This document shows, in pieces, positions 26,149 to 32,914 of a stretch of 64,000 bases of DNA (positions are counted from its first letter, which is position 1; each line of letters opens with the position of its first letter). The notes under the pieces were generated by a model. It saw nothing but the letters and a program-made list of their open reading frames with translations. It searched no databases and was not told the DNA's origin. The translations under genes were made by a program, and so were the position numbers. The stretch is from Telluria antibiotica. GTDB taxonomy: Bacteria; Pseudomonadota; Gammaproteobacteria; Burkholderiales; Burkholderiaceae_D. The stretch is from positions 186,001-250,000 of the forward strand of contig NZ_JAAQOM010000013.1 of assembly GCF_011682055.1 (NCBI RefSeq). The letters run 5' to 3'.

Positions 26149-27087
26149 CTACATTTGTTCGCCCGGCGGCGACGTGGACACCAGCCAGGCTGCCGCCGCC
26201 ACGACCGCCAACAATACCGCGGCCTCGATCCACACGACGTGTCTGAAGCGGCGCGGCAACGCCGGCGCCGCTGAGTCGCCAGCAGCTTCGCGCGCGAGCC
26301 ATGGCGGCATCACGAAGAACCGGTTGACTCCGCCCAGCAGAGCCGCGACCGCCACCAGCAGCAGTTTCGCGACGAGGGTATTCCCGTAGGGGTTCCCGAT
26401 CAGGTCGTCGAAACTGCGTATGTTGTGCCACGTTGCGTACAAGCCCGTCACGACAATGCCTGCCAGCGCGAACGTCGCCGAGTTGGACAGCGCAGTCACG
26501 TAGGCTGCCCGGGCCCGCCGGTCGGCGGACGTCATGTCGCCCGTCGCCCGCAACATGATCGCGCCCGACACGATTACCTCGCCGACCCACAGGCTGACCA
26601 GGCCAAGGTGCACCCAGTCGGCCAGCAGGCGCGCGCCGAAATCGCCGTCGCTCGCCGCGTGGCTGGCCATGCTGCGCGTGTACCAGAACACGGCGAGGCC
26701 CGCCATTGTCGCCGCAGTCGGCCACGCGCCGCGCTCGTTCCGAACGAAGGCACGGACCGCGGCGAGCGCCAGGCCGGCGAACCCGACGCACCAGGCCAGT
26801 CCGAGGTGCGTGGACGTCGCCATCGTCCAGGTGGCGCTGCCTGCCGCGACCAGGGGCACCTCGGCCATCCGTGCGGATTCGAACCACAGCCAGGCGACGT
26901 CGGCGGCCAGCGCCACGAAAGCCCCGGCCAGCGCGAAGCCGCGCAACGGCCGACGGCGCATCTCGGCCCAACGCGATGACCCGTGTGCCAGCCACGAACA
27001 CGCCAGCGTGGCGCCGGTCAGCACCGCCACGGCCACGTTCAGCAAGACCGTGACGAGACGGTGGGCAGTCTCCAGGTCAGGCCCCAT
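26149..27087 (-). CDS. copD: Copper resistance membrane protein CopD
   Basis: The ATG at 27087 overlaps the copC stop by one base, giving 312 aa. Eight hydrophobic helices can be traced; the conserved family features are YTRSMASHAASDGDFGARLLADWVH and LWVGEVIVSG, containing the His residues of CopD. CopD sits in the inner membrane and works with periplasmic CopC in copper uptake or resistance. The coupling to copC and neighbouring copper genes supports the call. Confidence 0.9.
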   Translation of the reverse strand: MGPDLETAHRLVTVLLNVAVAVLTGATLACSWLAHGSSRWAEMRRRPLRGFALAGAFVALAADVAWLWFESARMAEVPLVAAGSATWTMATSTHLGLAWCVGFAGLALAAVRAFVRNERGAWPTAATMAGLAVFWYTRSMASHAASDGDFGARLLADWVHLGLVSLWVGEVIVSGAIMLRATGDMTSADRRARAAYVTALSNSATFALAGIVVTGLYATWHNIRSFDDLIGNPYGNTLVAKLLLVAVAALLGGVNRFFVMPPWLAREAAGDSAAPALPRRFRHVVWIEAAVLLAVVAAAAWLVSTSPPGEQM

Positions 27088-27455
27088 CACTTGACCGTGA
27101 ACGTGAACTCGCCCTTGACCTTGTGGCCATCGTGCGCCATGGTCGACCACTGGACGCGGTATGCGCCGGCGGACAGGGCCGGCAGCGGGGCCGCCAGCAC
27201 GGCGGGATCGGCCTTGTCGACGGTGGCCCCCGCTACGGGAATCGCGGTATTGCGAGGACCGGTCAGCTTGATCTTGCTGAACGCGGGCTCGAGCGCTTCG
27301 TTGAACTTGAGACGTACCTGCGTCGGCGCCTTGTCGAGCATGCTGCCCGCTCGGGGATCGGACGATTGCAGTTTCGCGTGCGCGAAGGCGGGCGACGTGA
27401 TGGCGCTGGCCAGGCCGAAGAGGAGGGTACTGAAGAGGGAAGAAAAACGAATCAT
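27087..27455 (-). CDS. copC: Periplasmic copper-binding protein CopC
   Basis: From the ATG at 27455 (GGAGCTC upstream) the protein has 122 aa with a signal peptide cleaved after SPAFA. The mature N-terminus begins HAKLQSSDPRAGS; this N-terminal His is the canonical Cu(II) ligand of CopC. The C-terminal YRVQWSTMAHDGHKVKGEFTF holds the further His/Asp ligands. It is translationally coupled to copD. Confidence 0.93.
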   Translation of the reverse strand: MIRFSSLFSTLLFGLASAITSPAFAHAKLQSSDPRAGSMLDKAPTQVRLKFNEALEPAFSKIKLTGPRNTAIPVAGATVDKADPAVLAAPLPALSAGAYRVQWSTMAHDGHKVKGEFTFTVK

Positions 27456-27814
27456 AATGAGCTCCAAAATCGCGCGGGATATGTGGTCTTTCGGGCGCGT
27501 GCGAAGCACCTGTCCACGGCGGTCCGGGTGTGCACGTGGCGCCCGTTTCTGCGGCGCCGACGGTCAGACGCGAGGAGGGCGTTCAGGAAGCGCAGGGTCG
27601 ACCGAGGACAAGCCCAAAGCCTCGAATCCACGACCGTTGATTCGGCGTCGGCGCGGCGCCATGTTGGTATTGCAGTGCTGTATCGTGTGATTACGTCAGT
27701 TCGCGTATGCTAGATTTGTCCGCCGGCGTCTGCTCGTGGCGCGACGACGGCTCAACCTGTGACTCCAGTCGGGTCCTGAAAGCGGTTCGATCGACATTGA
27801 GATAGGAGCTGATC
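27456..27814. other. Divergent intergenic region copC / copper-storage protein
   Basis: Roughly 360 bp that must hold both divergent promoters. TATGCT near 27708 is a possible -10 for the rightward gene, but I see no convincing -35 and no CueR-type 19-bp-spaced promoter. No coding region is supported. Confidence 0.5.
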
Positions 27815-28186
27815 ATGCAAAACCAGCAGTACGAATCGTGTATCGAGGCGTGCAACGATTGCGCCGACGCTTGCGACACGTGCGCGTCGGCGTGCCTCAA
27901 GGAAGACGACGTGAAGATGATGGCGCGCTGCATCGCGCACGACATCGACTGTGCACAGTTGTGCCGCCTGGCCGCTGCGGTGATGGCGCGTGCGGGCGAA
28001 GCGGCGACGAGCATCTGCCAGGCGTGTGCCGACGTCTGCGACATGTGTGCGGACGAGTGCGGCAAGCACGACGCACAACACTGCAAGGACTGCGCCGCCG
28101 CATGCCGCCGCTGCGCGGCCGAATGCCGCAATATGGGTGGCATGCGCGGTGGCCGGGCGACTGACATGGGTGCCGGGACGCATTGA
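27815..28186 (+). CDS. Four-helix-bundle copper-binding protein (Csp/DUF326 family)
   Basis: The 123-aa protein holds 19 cysteines in the spaced pattern of copper-storage proteins: CIEACNDCADACDTCASAC at the N-terminus, then CIAHDIDCAQLC, CQACADVCDMCADEC and CKDCAAACRRCAAEC. These point into the core of a four-helix bundle that can store many Cu(I) ions. There is no signal peptide, so it is a cytosolic (Csp3-like) form. A Met/Gly/Arg tail ends it. TAGGAG precedes the ATG. Confidence 0.93.
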   Translation: MQNQQYESCIEACNDCADACDTCASACLKEDDVKMMARCIAHDIDCAQLCRLAAAVMARAGEAATSICQACADVCDMCADECGKHDAQHCKDCAAACRRCAAECRNMGGMRGGRATDMGAGTH

Positions 28187-28216
28187 GACCGGCCCGGAAT
28201 AGCGCGGTGAGTAAAG

Positions 28217-28240
28217 GTCCGCCGTGCGCGGGCTTTTTTT
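28217..28240 (+). terminator. Intrinsic terminator of the copper-storage gene
   Basis: Six-base stem GTCCGC/GCGGGC (one G-U) with a 5-nt loop and seven T, 30 bp after the stop codon. Its right half is duplicated in inverted orientation inside the prophage. Confidence 0.75.
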
Positions 28241-28252
28241 GTGATGCGTCAC
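28226..28252 (+). repeat. Inverted repeat copy A (host side of dif)
   Basis: A 27-bp segment comprising the terminator right arm, T tract and GTGATGCGTCAC. It recurs as reverse complement at 28696-28722 inside the prophage with 26 of 27 bases identical. Confidence 0.85.
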
Positions 28253-28323
28253 GAAGGCCTCAGGTTTTGCTAACGTAGGGCGGCTCAGCTCACTGGTTAA
28301 AAGGTTTGGACGATCAAATGAAC

Positions 28324-28351
28324 TCTTCGCATAATCTATATTATGTCAAAT
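28324..28351 (+). other. Chromosomal dif site / left attachment site of the prophage
   Basis: XerC arm TCTTCGCATAA (28324-28334), 6-bp core TCTATA (28335-28340), XerD arm TTATGTCAAAT (28341-28351). Compared with E. coli dif, the arm next to the core (CGCATAA) is identical, and the XerD arm differs at one of 11 positions. This is where XerCD resolve chromosome dimers, so it marks the replication terminus. The core and XerD arm recur at 39276-39291. Confidence 0.88.
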
Positions 28352-28699
28352 GCTTGCTACATAAAAACCGAAGGGGCCGATTGGCCCCTTTCGCTTGTGT
28401 ACGGTATCGAACATACCGCCCTGTTGCCCGAATTATACTATTTCCCCATGTGCTACCTCTTACGACAGCCCGCGCGGGACCTGTTCGGAGAAGTCCCGGT
28501 CACGGAGGACGATTTAGAGGCGTGGGTAGCCGCCGTGTCCCCGGTCCACCTCACCGAACGGCTGTTCGCGAACTACGTCCGGCGCTACAACGTCGCGGAC
28601 AAGATTCGCACCGCGAAGCTTCGCGGCGAGTTCGAGACCATGACGGCCGTGCGGCGCGAGCCCTACCACGCCCGGCTCGCGCTTTCTCAGATCGTGTGA
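28343..28699 (+). CDS. Prophage left-end protein of unknown function, start within dif
   Basis: The longest reading (118 aa) starts at an ATG inside the dif XerD arm and has no ribosome site. A hairpin at 28371-28390 falls within its first codons. An alternative is the internal ATG at 28448 (83 aa, MCYLLRQPARDLFGE...), 9 bp after TATACT, which would give a leaderless message. The C-terminal part has good codon use and is helical and charged. No family recognised. In an excised circle it would directly follow the repressor gene in the same orientation. Confidence 0.6.
   Translation: MSNACYIKTEGADWPLSLVYGIEHTALLPELYYFPMCYLLRQPARDLFGEVPVTEDDLEAWVAAVSPVHLTERLFANYVRRYNVADKIRTAKLRGEFETMTAVRREPYHARLALSQIV
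28361..28390 (-). terminator. Hairpin with T-rich tail near the left prophage end
   Basis: Perfect 8-bp stem AAGGGGCC/GGCCCCTT with a 4-nt loop; on the minus strand it is followed by CGGTTTTTAT. It would stop leftward phage transcription before it enters dif and the chromosome. Confidence 0.6.
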
Positions 28700-28722
28700 C
28701 GCATCACAGAAAAAGCCCGCGC
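28696..28722 (-). repeat. Inverted repeat copy B (inside prophage)
   Basis: Reverse complement of 28226-28252 with a single mismatch. It overlaps the stop codon of the left-end gene and the left arm of the bidirectional terminator. Confidence 0.85.
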
Positions 28723-28735
28723 GCGGCGGGCTTTT
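28711..28735. terminator. Bidirectional terminator between the phage late operon and the left-end gene
   Basis: Perfect 10-bp stem AAAAGCCCGC/GCGGGCTTTT with a 5-nt loop; A and T tracts on both sides allow termination in both directions. It separates the convergent left-end gene and the long leftward operon. Confidence 0.9.
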
Positions 28736-28736
28736 C

Positions 28737-28796
28737 TCACTTCTTCCGGCGCTTGAAGCGGCCGTTTTTGCCTCGCGGCGGCAAACGCTTGGTCAT
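28737..28796 (-). CDS. 19-residue highly basic peptide, last gene of the phage operon
   Basis: The peptide MTKRLPPRGKNGRFKRRKK has ten Lys/Arg in 19 residues. Its ATG overlaps the stop of the preceding phage gene by 4 bases, and its stop lies 1 bp before the bidirectional terminator. Small basic virion peptides (for example microvirus J) bind packaged DNA; a similar role is plausible but inferred. It is too short for normal gene callers. Confidence 0.5.
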   Translation of the reverse strand: MTKRLPPRGKNGRFKRRKK

Positions 28797-28987
28797 CGCT
28801 CATCTCCCACAGGTTTAAACAGTCGGCCTTGCAGCCGGTCGATTTGCTGCTGCTGGCGGTCCAGGTCGGCACGAATCCACTGTAGCTGCGTGCTCACCAC
28901 GCCATAGGTCATGGCGGCGTTGATCAGCAGTGTCGCCATCGGGATCACCAGTTTTTCCGGCCAGTCCTTCACACCAGTATTCGGCAT
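28793..28987 (-). CDS. Small phage membrane protein with coiled coil
   Basis: The 64-aa protein has one hydrophobic helix (LVIPMATLLINAAMTYGVV, about 13-31) followed by a polar helix rich in Gln/Arg/Asp (QWIRADLDRQQQQIDRLQGRL) that should form a coiled coil. The layout is reminiscent of Rz-like spanin or DUF2730-type proteins, but no lipobox or signal supports that. It sits between the two-helix protein and the basic peptide in the late operon. Confidence 0.65.
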   Translation of the reverse strand: MPNTGVKDWPEKLVIPMATLLINAAMTYGVVSTQLQWIRADLDRQQQQIDRLQGRLFKPVGDER

Positions 28988-28996
28988 TGCGATCCC

Positions 28997-29257
28997 TTAC
29001 GCGTCTTTCGCGGCCGACTGCACGGCGGCCGGCTTCGATTCCGGCAGGACCACGGCGGCGCCCGCGCCGCCCAGCGTCGCCAGCCCAATGATGGCCTGCG
29101 CGAGCGCGCCGCCGTCCGTGTGGACGAACGGCAGCAACGCGGTTGCCACGGTGCCGACAGCCTGAATGGCGCCGGGATTCAGGCCGAACATCATGCCCAG
29201 GACAGCCACGCCGGCCCAGGTCGACGGCTCTTTCAAACGTGCGGTAATACCAATCAT
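28997..29257 (-). CDS. Small phage membrane protein, holin-like
   Basis: The 86-aa protein starts MIGITARLKEPSTWAGVAVLG and has two hydrophobic helices (about 14-45 and 53-70) with a short polar C-terminus (ESKPAAVQSAAKDA). AAGGAG precedes the ATG. Proteins beginning 'GxxxRLKEPSTWAG' are common beside lysis genes in phages and are often annotated as holins. The lytic transglycosylase lies upstream in the same operon. Confidence 0.7.
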   Translation of the reverse strand: MIGITARLKEPSTWAGVAVLGMMFGLNPGAIQAVGTVATALLPFVHTDGGALAQAIIGLATLGGAGAAVVLPESKPAAVQSAAKDA

Positions 29258-29271
29258 GGTGCTTCTCCTTT

Positions 29272-29595
29272 TCAGTTAAAAACGTAGCCTAAAAAATCCG
29301 TCGCCGGGCACGCAAACGATGCGTCCCACGTGCGTCCTTCCCGCTTTGCCTTCTCACACTCGGTCTCGTTCGTGCGCGGGATGCCGATGACGTCGCCGAT
29401 TGCGATTGCCGGCTTGGCGATCACCGTGTCGCCGGCCTTCACCGTCGCGTCACTGGCCGCATCCCACAGCTTTACGGCTTCGTCCCCCACAGCCGCAGCC
29501 GCATCCCCGATCTTTTTTTTTGCGTAGTAGGCCATCGCCAGCACCGCCAACGCGATGCCGAGGACGACGACCGTTTCATCTTTCAGCGCGCCCAT
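29272..29595 (-). CDS. Phage membrane protein, unknown
   Basis: Choosing the ATG at 29595, 1 bp after the upstream stop, gives 107 aa. It has one N-terminal membrane helix (VVVLGIALAVLAMAYYAKKK) and an Ala/Asp-rich soluble part with two cysteines (ETECEKAKREGR and SFACPATDF). Such single-helix proteins populate the internal membrane of PM2-like virions. No family recognised. Confidence 0.7.
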   Translation of the reverse strand: MGALKDETVVVLGIALAVLAMAYYAKKKIGDAAAAVGDEAVKLWDAASDATVKAGDTVIAKPAIAIGDVIGIPRTNETECEKAKREGRTWDASFACPATDFLGYVFN

Positions 29596-29596
29596 G

Positions 29597-29965
29597 TCAC
29601 CACCCCATTTGCGCAAGCCAGTCGGTGCCGTCCGGCCCGCCCGTGCTGACGCTTTCGTAACCCTGGCTGTAGTCCGATCCGGACATCGCGCCCGAGATCG
29701 CCGGCAGCACGGAGTTCACCGGCTTGCCGTCGCTCGTGACGACTTGGCCGACGCTGTTTTTCATCAGGAATCCGTCGTTGCTGTCGCTCGGGCTGATGAG
29801 CGATTTCCACGCGCCACCCAGGATGCTCGTCCATAGCTGGTTGTTGACGTTGGTCGCGACGGGACCAGCCGGCCCGGCCGGCGCCGTCGGCACGACGGCC
29901 CTCTTCTTCATCACGAGGACAGCCGCCACGGCCGCCACTAAAAACAGGGTGTTGTTGTTGCTCAT
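29597..29965 (-). CDS. Phage membrane-anchored protein, unknown
   Basis: The 122-aa protein starts MSNNNTLFLVAAVAAVLVMKKR, a single short membrane helix, followed by a Pro/Gly linker (PTAPAGPAGPVA) and a Ser/Gly-rich soluble domain ending DWLAQMGW. Its ATG overlaps the transglycosylase stop by 4 bases. It is probably a virion membrane protein by context. Confidence 0.75.
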   Translation of the reverse strand: MSNNNTLFLVAAVAAVLVMKKRAVVPTAPAGPAGPVATNVNNQLWTSILGGAWKSLISPSDSNDGFLMKNSVGQVVTSDGKPVNSVLPAISGAMSGSDYSQGYESVSTGGPDGTDWLAQMGW

Positions 29966-30525
29966 ACGGTCTCCGCAAAACCGGCTTTCGCCAGGATGGT
30001 CGTGTAGTAGTCCTGCGTCTCTGCAGGCGCCGCGGCTAAGCCCTTGCGCTGCACGTTGCCGATGCCCCAGTTGTACGCGGCGAGCGCCTGCGCCCAGGTG
30101 CCCGTGCTGCGGTACAGGGTCGCGAGGTAGCGCGCGGCGCCGGGGATCGCGTCGGACGGGTCGAGCGGGTCGACGCCCAGGCTCGCGGCCGTCGCCGGCA
30201 TGAACTGCGCGATGCCGACGGCGCCGACGCTTGAGCGCTTCGTGCCGTCGATAATGGCCGGGTTGTAGCGCGACTCCTTCCAGAGCAGCCACGCGAGGAT
30301 GGACACCGGCACGCCGCTCGCCTGCGCGGCGGCCGTGATGGCTTCCTGGTACGGTGCCGACCCCGAAGGCCAGCCGGTAATCATGTTCTGCATATCGTCG
30401 TAGGTGTCGCTCAAAATGTCGCTGTTCTCGTCGCCTGCCGTCACGGCAGTGGCGTTGCGGTACAACTGCCACGCCACCATGCCCACGAGCGCGCCGGCCA
30501 CGATGATTACGGCGCGCTGGTCCAT
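29962..30525 (-). CDS. Membrane-anchored lytic transglycosylase (SLT family)
   Basis: The 187-aa protein has an N-terminal membrane helix (AVIIVAGALVGMVAWQLY) and an SLT goose-lysozyme-like domain: catalytic Glu84 in LLWKESRYNP, then GAVGIAQFMPATAASLG and LAAYNWGIGNV. It would cleave peptidoglycan during genome entry or egress. Membrane-linked transglycosylases are virion components of PRD1 and PM2-type phages. It overlaps the next gene start by 4 bases and touches the previous stop by one. Confidence 0.92.
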   Translation of the reverse strand: MDQRAVIIVAGALVGMVAWQLYRNATAVTAGDENSDILSDTYDDMQNMITGWPSGSAPYQEAITAAAQASGVPVSILAWLLWKESRYNPAIIDGTKRSSVGAVGIAQFMPATAASLGVDPLDPSDAIPGAARYLATLYRSTGTWAQALAAYNWGIGNVQRKGLAAAPAETQDYYTTILAKAGFAETV

Positions 30526-31244
30526 CAGATCGGATCCTCGTAAAACTCAAACGTGACGGGCGCATCGTTTCCGACCTCGCCGCCGACAGCCATAATCCCG
30601 TTCCCAGGCGGGACAATAATCGGTTCGTTCGGCACGAGCGGCAGGAGCAAATTCGCGGAAACATAGCTGTTGAACATGATCGCGCCCGACTGCGCGGCGT
30701 TCAGATCCGATCTACACTGCGCGACGCTCGCGGGGCCGTTCAGCTTTTTGTTCACGGGCGGCGTGCCCAATGTCGGAAGCGCGACGCCGCCGTAGCGTAG
30801 CGACTGGAGCGTCGCGACGGTTCCATTTGTCAGCATCACCTTTTCCACGATCAGGTTTTTGCCACTGCCGACCGGGTTCCATAGCTGGCTGTGCGCGAAG
30901 TTGCCTGCGCTTTTCGCCGCGTTCACGTAGGCATAGAACGCAATGCCCTGCAACGTTCGCGCCTTTCCGCCGTCGACCACATCAACGGTTCCGCTGATGC
31001 GGTCATCGTGAAAATCGAAGTCCCCAGCCAGGATGGTGCCGCTGTTGTTCGCGCCAGTGCGGTCCTGCACGCTCAGCCACTGGTAATCGACGTTCCATAC
31101 GCCCTGCCCTTGCAACAGGTCGATGCTGTCGCCGGTATTAGTGCGGACGCGGATTGTGCCGGTAGCCTTGGTGCATTTGAAGAATCGTCCGCGCACGTCG
31201 AGCTGCTGGCTTTGGTTCGCGTCGAGGGTGAAATCGAACTGCAT
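30525..31244 (-). CDS. Phage structural protein candidate (beta-rich), possible vertex or spike
   Basis: The 239-aa protein has no membrane helix. It is rich in short alternating beta-like segments (FKCTKATGTIRVRTNTGDSI, WLSVQDRTGANNSGTILAG, NLIVEKVMLTNGTVATLQ), like jelly-roll capsid proteins. It lies downstream of the capsid gene in the virion-protein part of the operon. Assignment as penton or spike is inference from composition and position; PM2 P1 has no sequence match that I can see. Confidence 0.65.
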   Translation of the reverse strand: MQFDFTLDANQSQQLDVRGRFFKCTKATGTIRVRTNTGDSIDLLQGQGVWNVDYQWLSVQDRTGANNSGTILAGDFDFHDDRISGTVDVVDGGKARTLQGIAFYAYVNAAKSAGNFAHSQLWNPVGSGKNLIVEKVMLTNGTVATLQSLRYGGVALPTLGTPPVNKKLNGPASVAQCRSDLNAAQSGAIMFNSYVSANLLLPLVPNEPIIVPPGNGIMAVGGEVGNDAPVTFEFYEDPI

Positions 31245-31248
31245 GGCA

Positions 31249-31962
31249 TTACCTCCGTGCCATCACCGCCAGCCCGGCCACGGCCAGGACGACGAAGATG
31301 ATTTTCTGCTGCGCGTCGCTCGTGCCCTTGGCATCGGCGTAGGCGCCTTGCAGTTGGTTGATGGTCGACGCCTGCACCTGTGCCGCCCGGTCGAATGCAT
31401 CCATCGCGGCCGACTCGCTGTCGTGCACGGTGTCAAGCGCATGGTTGAACAGATGGTCGGCGTAGTCGTAGCTCTGCGCCACGCTGGCGTTTTGGCCGTC
31501 AACGACTTTCGACGCGAAGCCCAGCACGCCGGCCAGTTGCGAGCCGGCCTGCTGCACGGCCGCGCCGCCCAGGGCCAGCGCGCCGGCCACCGCGCCGCCG
31601 TCCGTGGTCGTGTTGTTGATCGTCGTGTTGTTCGTGCTGCGGTTGCTGCTGTCCGTCCAGGTGCTCGTGCTCGACCGGTTCGAAAAGTCCGCGTTCGTCG
31701 TGTTCGTCGACCGATTGCTGGTGTCGCTCCAGAGGTTCGTCGTCGTGTCAGTCGTGTTGTTCGTGGTCGACCGGTTCGAGAAGTCCGCGTTCGTCGTCGT
31801 ATTGGTCGTGTTGCTCGTGGTCGACCTGTTCGAAAAGTCCGCGTTCGTCGTGTTTGTCGAGCGGTTCGACAGGTCGTACGCGTTCGACGTCCAGGTGTTC
31901 ACCTGCCGTTGGTCGTAATTTTGGGTGTTGCTGCTGGTCTGCTGCTTGCTGCCGCCCGACAT
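31249..31962 (-). CDS. Ser/Thr/Asn-repeat phage protein with C-terminal membrane anchor
   Basis: The 237-aa protein begins with about 120 residues built from degenerate repeats such as NTTNADFSNRST and related TTNTT linkers, at least five copies. It then changes to an Ala-rich helical region and ends in a membrane helix (KIIFVVLAVAGLAVMARR). The repeat part would be a rigid, highly hydroxylated stalk, and the C-terminal anchor fits the virion membrane. A fibre or receptor-contact role is inference. Confidence 0.7.
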   Translation of the reverse strand: MSGGSKQQTSSNTQNYDQRQVNTWTSNAYDLSNRSTNTTNADFSNRSTTSNTTNTTTNADFSNRSTTNNTTDTTTNLWSDTSNRSTNTTNADFSNRSSTSTWTDSSNRSTNNTTINNTTTDGGAVAGALALGGAAVQQAGSQLAGVLGFASKVVDGQNASVAQSYDYADHLFNHALDTVHDSESAAMDAFDRAAQVQASTINQLQGAYADAKGTSDAQQKIIFVVLAVAGLAVMARR

Positions 31963-31963
31963 G

Positions 31964-32359
31964 TCAGATTCCTTTTCTCATCAATACGGCCGCTTGGCCG
32001 TAGCCGGCCTTCGCCAGCTTGCGCATGAGGCCCGGCCGGCGCGTCCACACCGACACGGACTTGCACCCGACGCCGAAGAACCGCTCCACCTCGGGCAGTA
32101 CCTGCGTCGTCAGGTCCGTGTTCGCCGCGATCTGCCGCGCTACCCGGATTTCAAGTTCCCGGCCGTTCTCGTGCTGGACCTGTTCCACCACGATCACGGC
32201 GAGCGGCCCGCCCTCGTCCGACACCTCGAAGGCGACGCCGCCGCCGAGCAAGCCGTCGACGCCGATCAGGCCGTCGCTGGTGTCCCATTTCGGATTCCCG
32301 ACCATGGGCGCGATTGCCACGCGGGCTTGCTCCAGGTTGAGGCGGCCGAAGCGGATCAT
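31964..32359 (-). CDS. GNAT-fold-like phage protein
   Basis: The 131-aa protein has the outline of a GNAT acetyltransferase: a strand pair (GGVAFEVSDEGGPLAVIVVEQVQ), an internal helix, and the C-terminal pattern SVSVWTRRPGLMRKLAKAGY followed by AVLMRKG, which is very common at GNAT ends. The acetyl-CoA loop (Q/RxxGxG/A) is not evident. It may be a non-enzymatic structural relative, as seen in several phages. It overlaps the next upstream gene by 4 bases. Confidence 0.6.
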   Translation of the reverse strand: MIRFGRLNLEQARVAIAPMVGNPKWDTSDGLIGVDGLLGGGVAFEVSDEGGPLAVIVVEQVQHENGRELEIRVARQIAANTDLTTQVLPEVERFFGVGCKSVSVWTRRPGLMRKLAKAGYGQAAVLMRKGI

Positions 32360-32643
32360 TTGTGCTTGCTCAGGTAGTAGAGGCCGACGACGATGGCGAG
32401 CAGCACGGCAGGCTTTTTCAGCATGGCCGACAGGTCGACCGTGCTCTTGCTCGTCGCTGCACTCTGCGTCGCGCCGGAACCTACGTTGACGTTCCAGCCC
32501 GAGTTGTCGAAGCCCGCGCCGCCGACGGTCTGCTGCGCGTTCATGGGCGGACTGGTCAGCGCGGCGGATGCCACGCTGCCCGCCGCCATGATGCCGGCGC
32601 TCCAGGGGTCCGCGCTCGCGGCGGTCTTCCAGGCGTCAGCCAT
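32356..32643 (-). CDS. Small phage membrane protein
   Basis: The 95-aa protein has an Ala/Gly-rich N-terminal half (AGIMAAGSVASAALTSP), a Ser/Thr/Asn-rich middle and a C-terminal membrane helix (LKKPAVLLAIVVGLYYLSKHK). It overlaps its upstream neighbour by 8 bases. Probable virion membrane protein. Confidence 0.7.
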   Translation of the reverse strand: MADAWKTAASADPWSAGIMAAGSVASAALTSPPMNAQQTVGGAGFDNSGWNVNVGSGATQSAATSKSTVDLSAMLKKPAVLLAIVVGLYYLSKHK

Positions 32644-32905
32644 GGTGCGTCACCACGAGCAGCAGCCCGAGGACCACCAGCAGGCCCATATTGCTGCCGC
32701 CCTGCACGGGCGCGACGGTCTGCACAACGCCCGGCTGGCCGAGGTGGTACAGTGCGCCCGTGTTCGGATCGACGCCATACGCGGCCGACGACTGGATCAC
32801 CTGCGGCGAGTTGATCTGTCGGTCGACGTAGACGTCGATGGCCTGCCCGAGCCGGGACAGGAACCATGCGTCGGCGCCGCCCTGGTTGCTTACGGTTTCG
32901 TCCAT
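32636..32905 (-). CDS. Small phage membrane protein
   Basis: The 89-aa protein has a soluble N-terminal part (QAIDVYVDRQINSPQVIQSS) and a C-terminal membrane helix (NMGLLVVLGLLLVVTHHG). It starts 9 bp after the capsid gene and is probably co-translated with it. Probable virion membrane or capsid-anchoring protein. Confidence 0.72.
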   Translation of the reverse strand: MDETVSNQGGADAWFLSRLGQAIDVYVDRQINSPQVIQSSAAYGVDPNTGALYHLGQPGVVQTVAPVQGGSNMGLLVVLGLLLVVTHHG

Positions 32906-32914
32906 TTCGACCCC

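Noticed and set aside
28687..28803. 38-codon frame MSDDQAFAAARQ... at the end of the phage operon
   Set aside because: It runs through the bidirectional terminator; the overlapping 19-codon frame stops just before it and is better coupled to the upstream gene.
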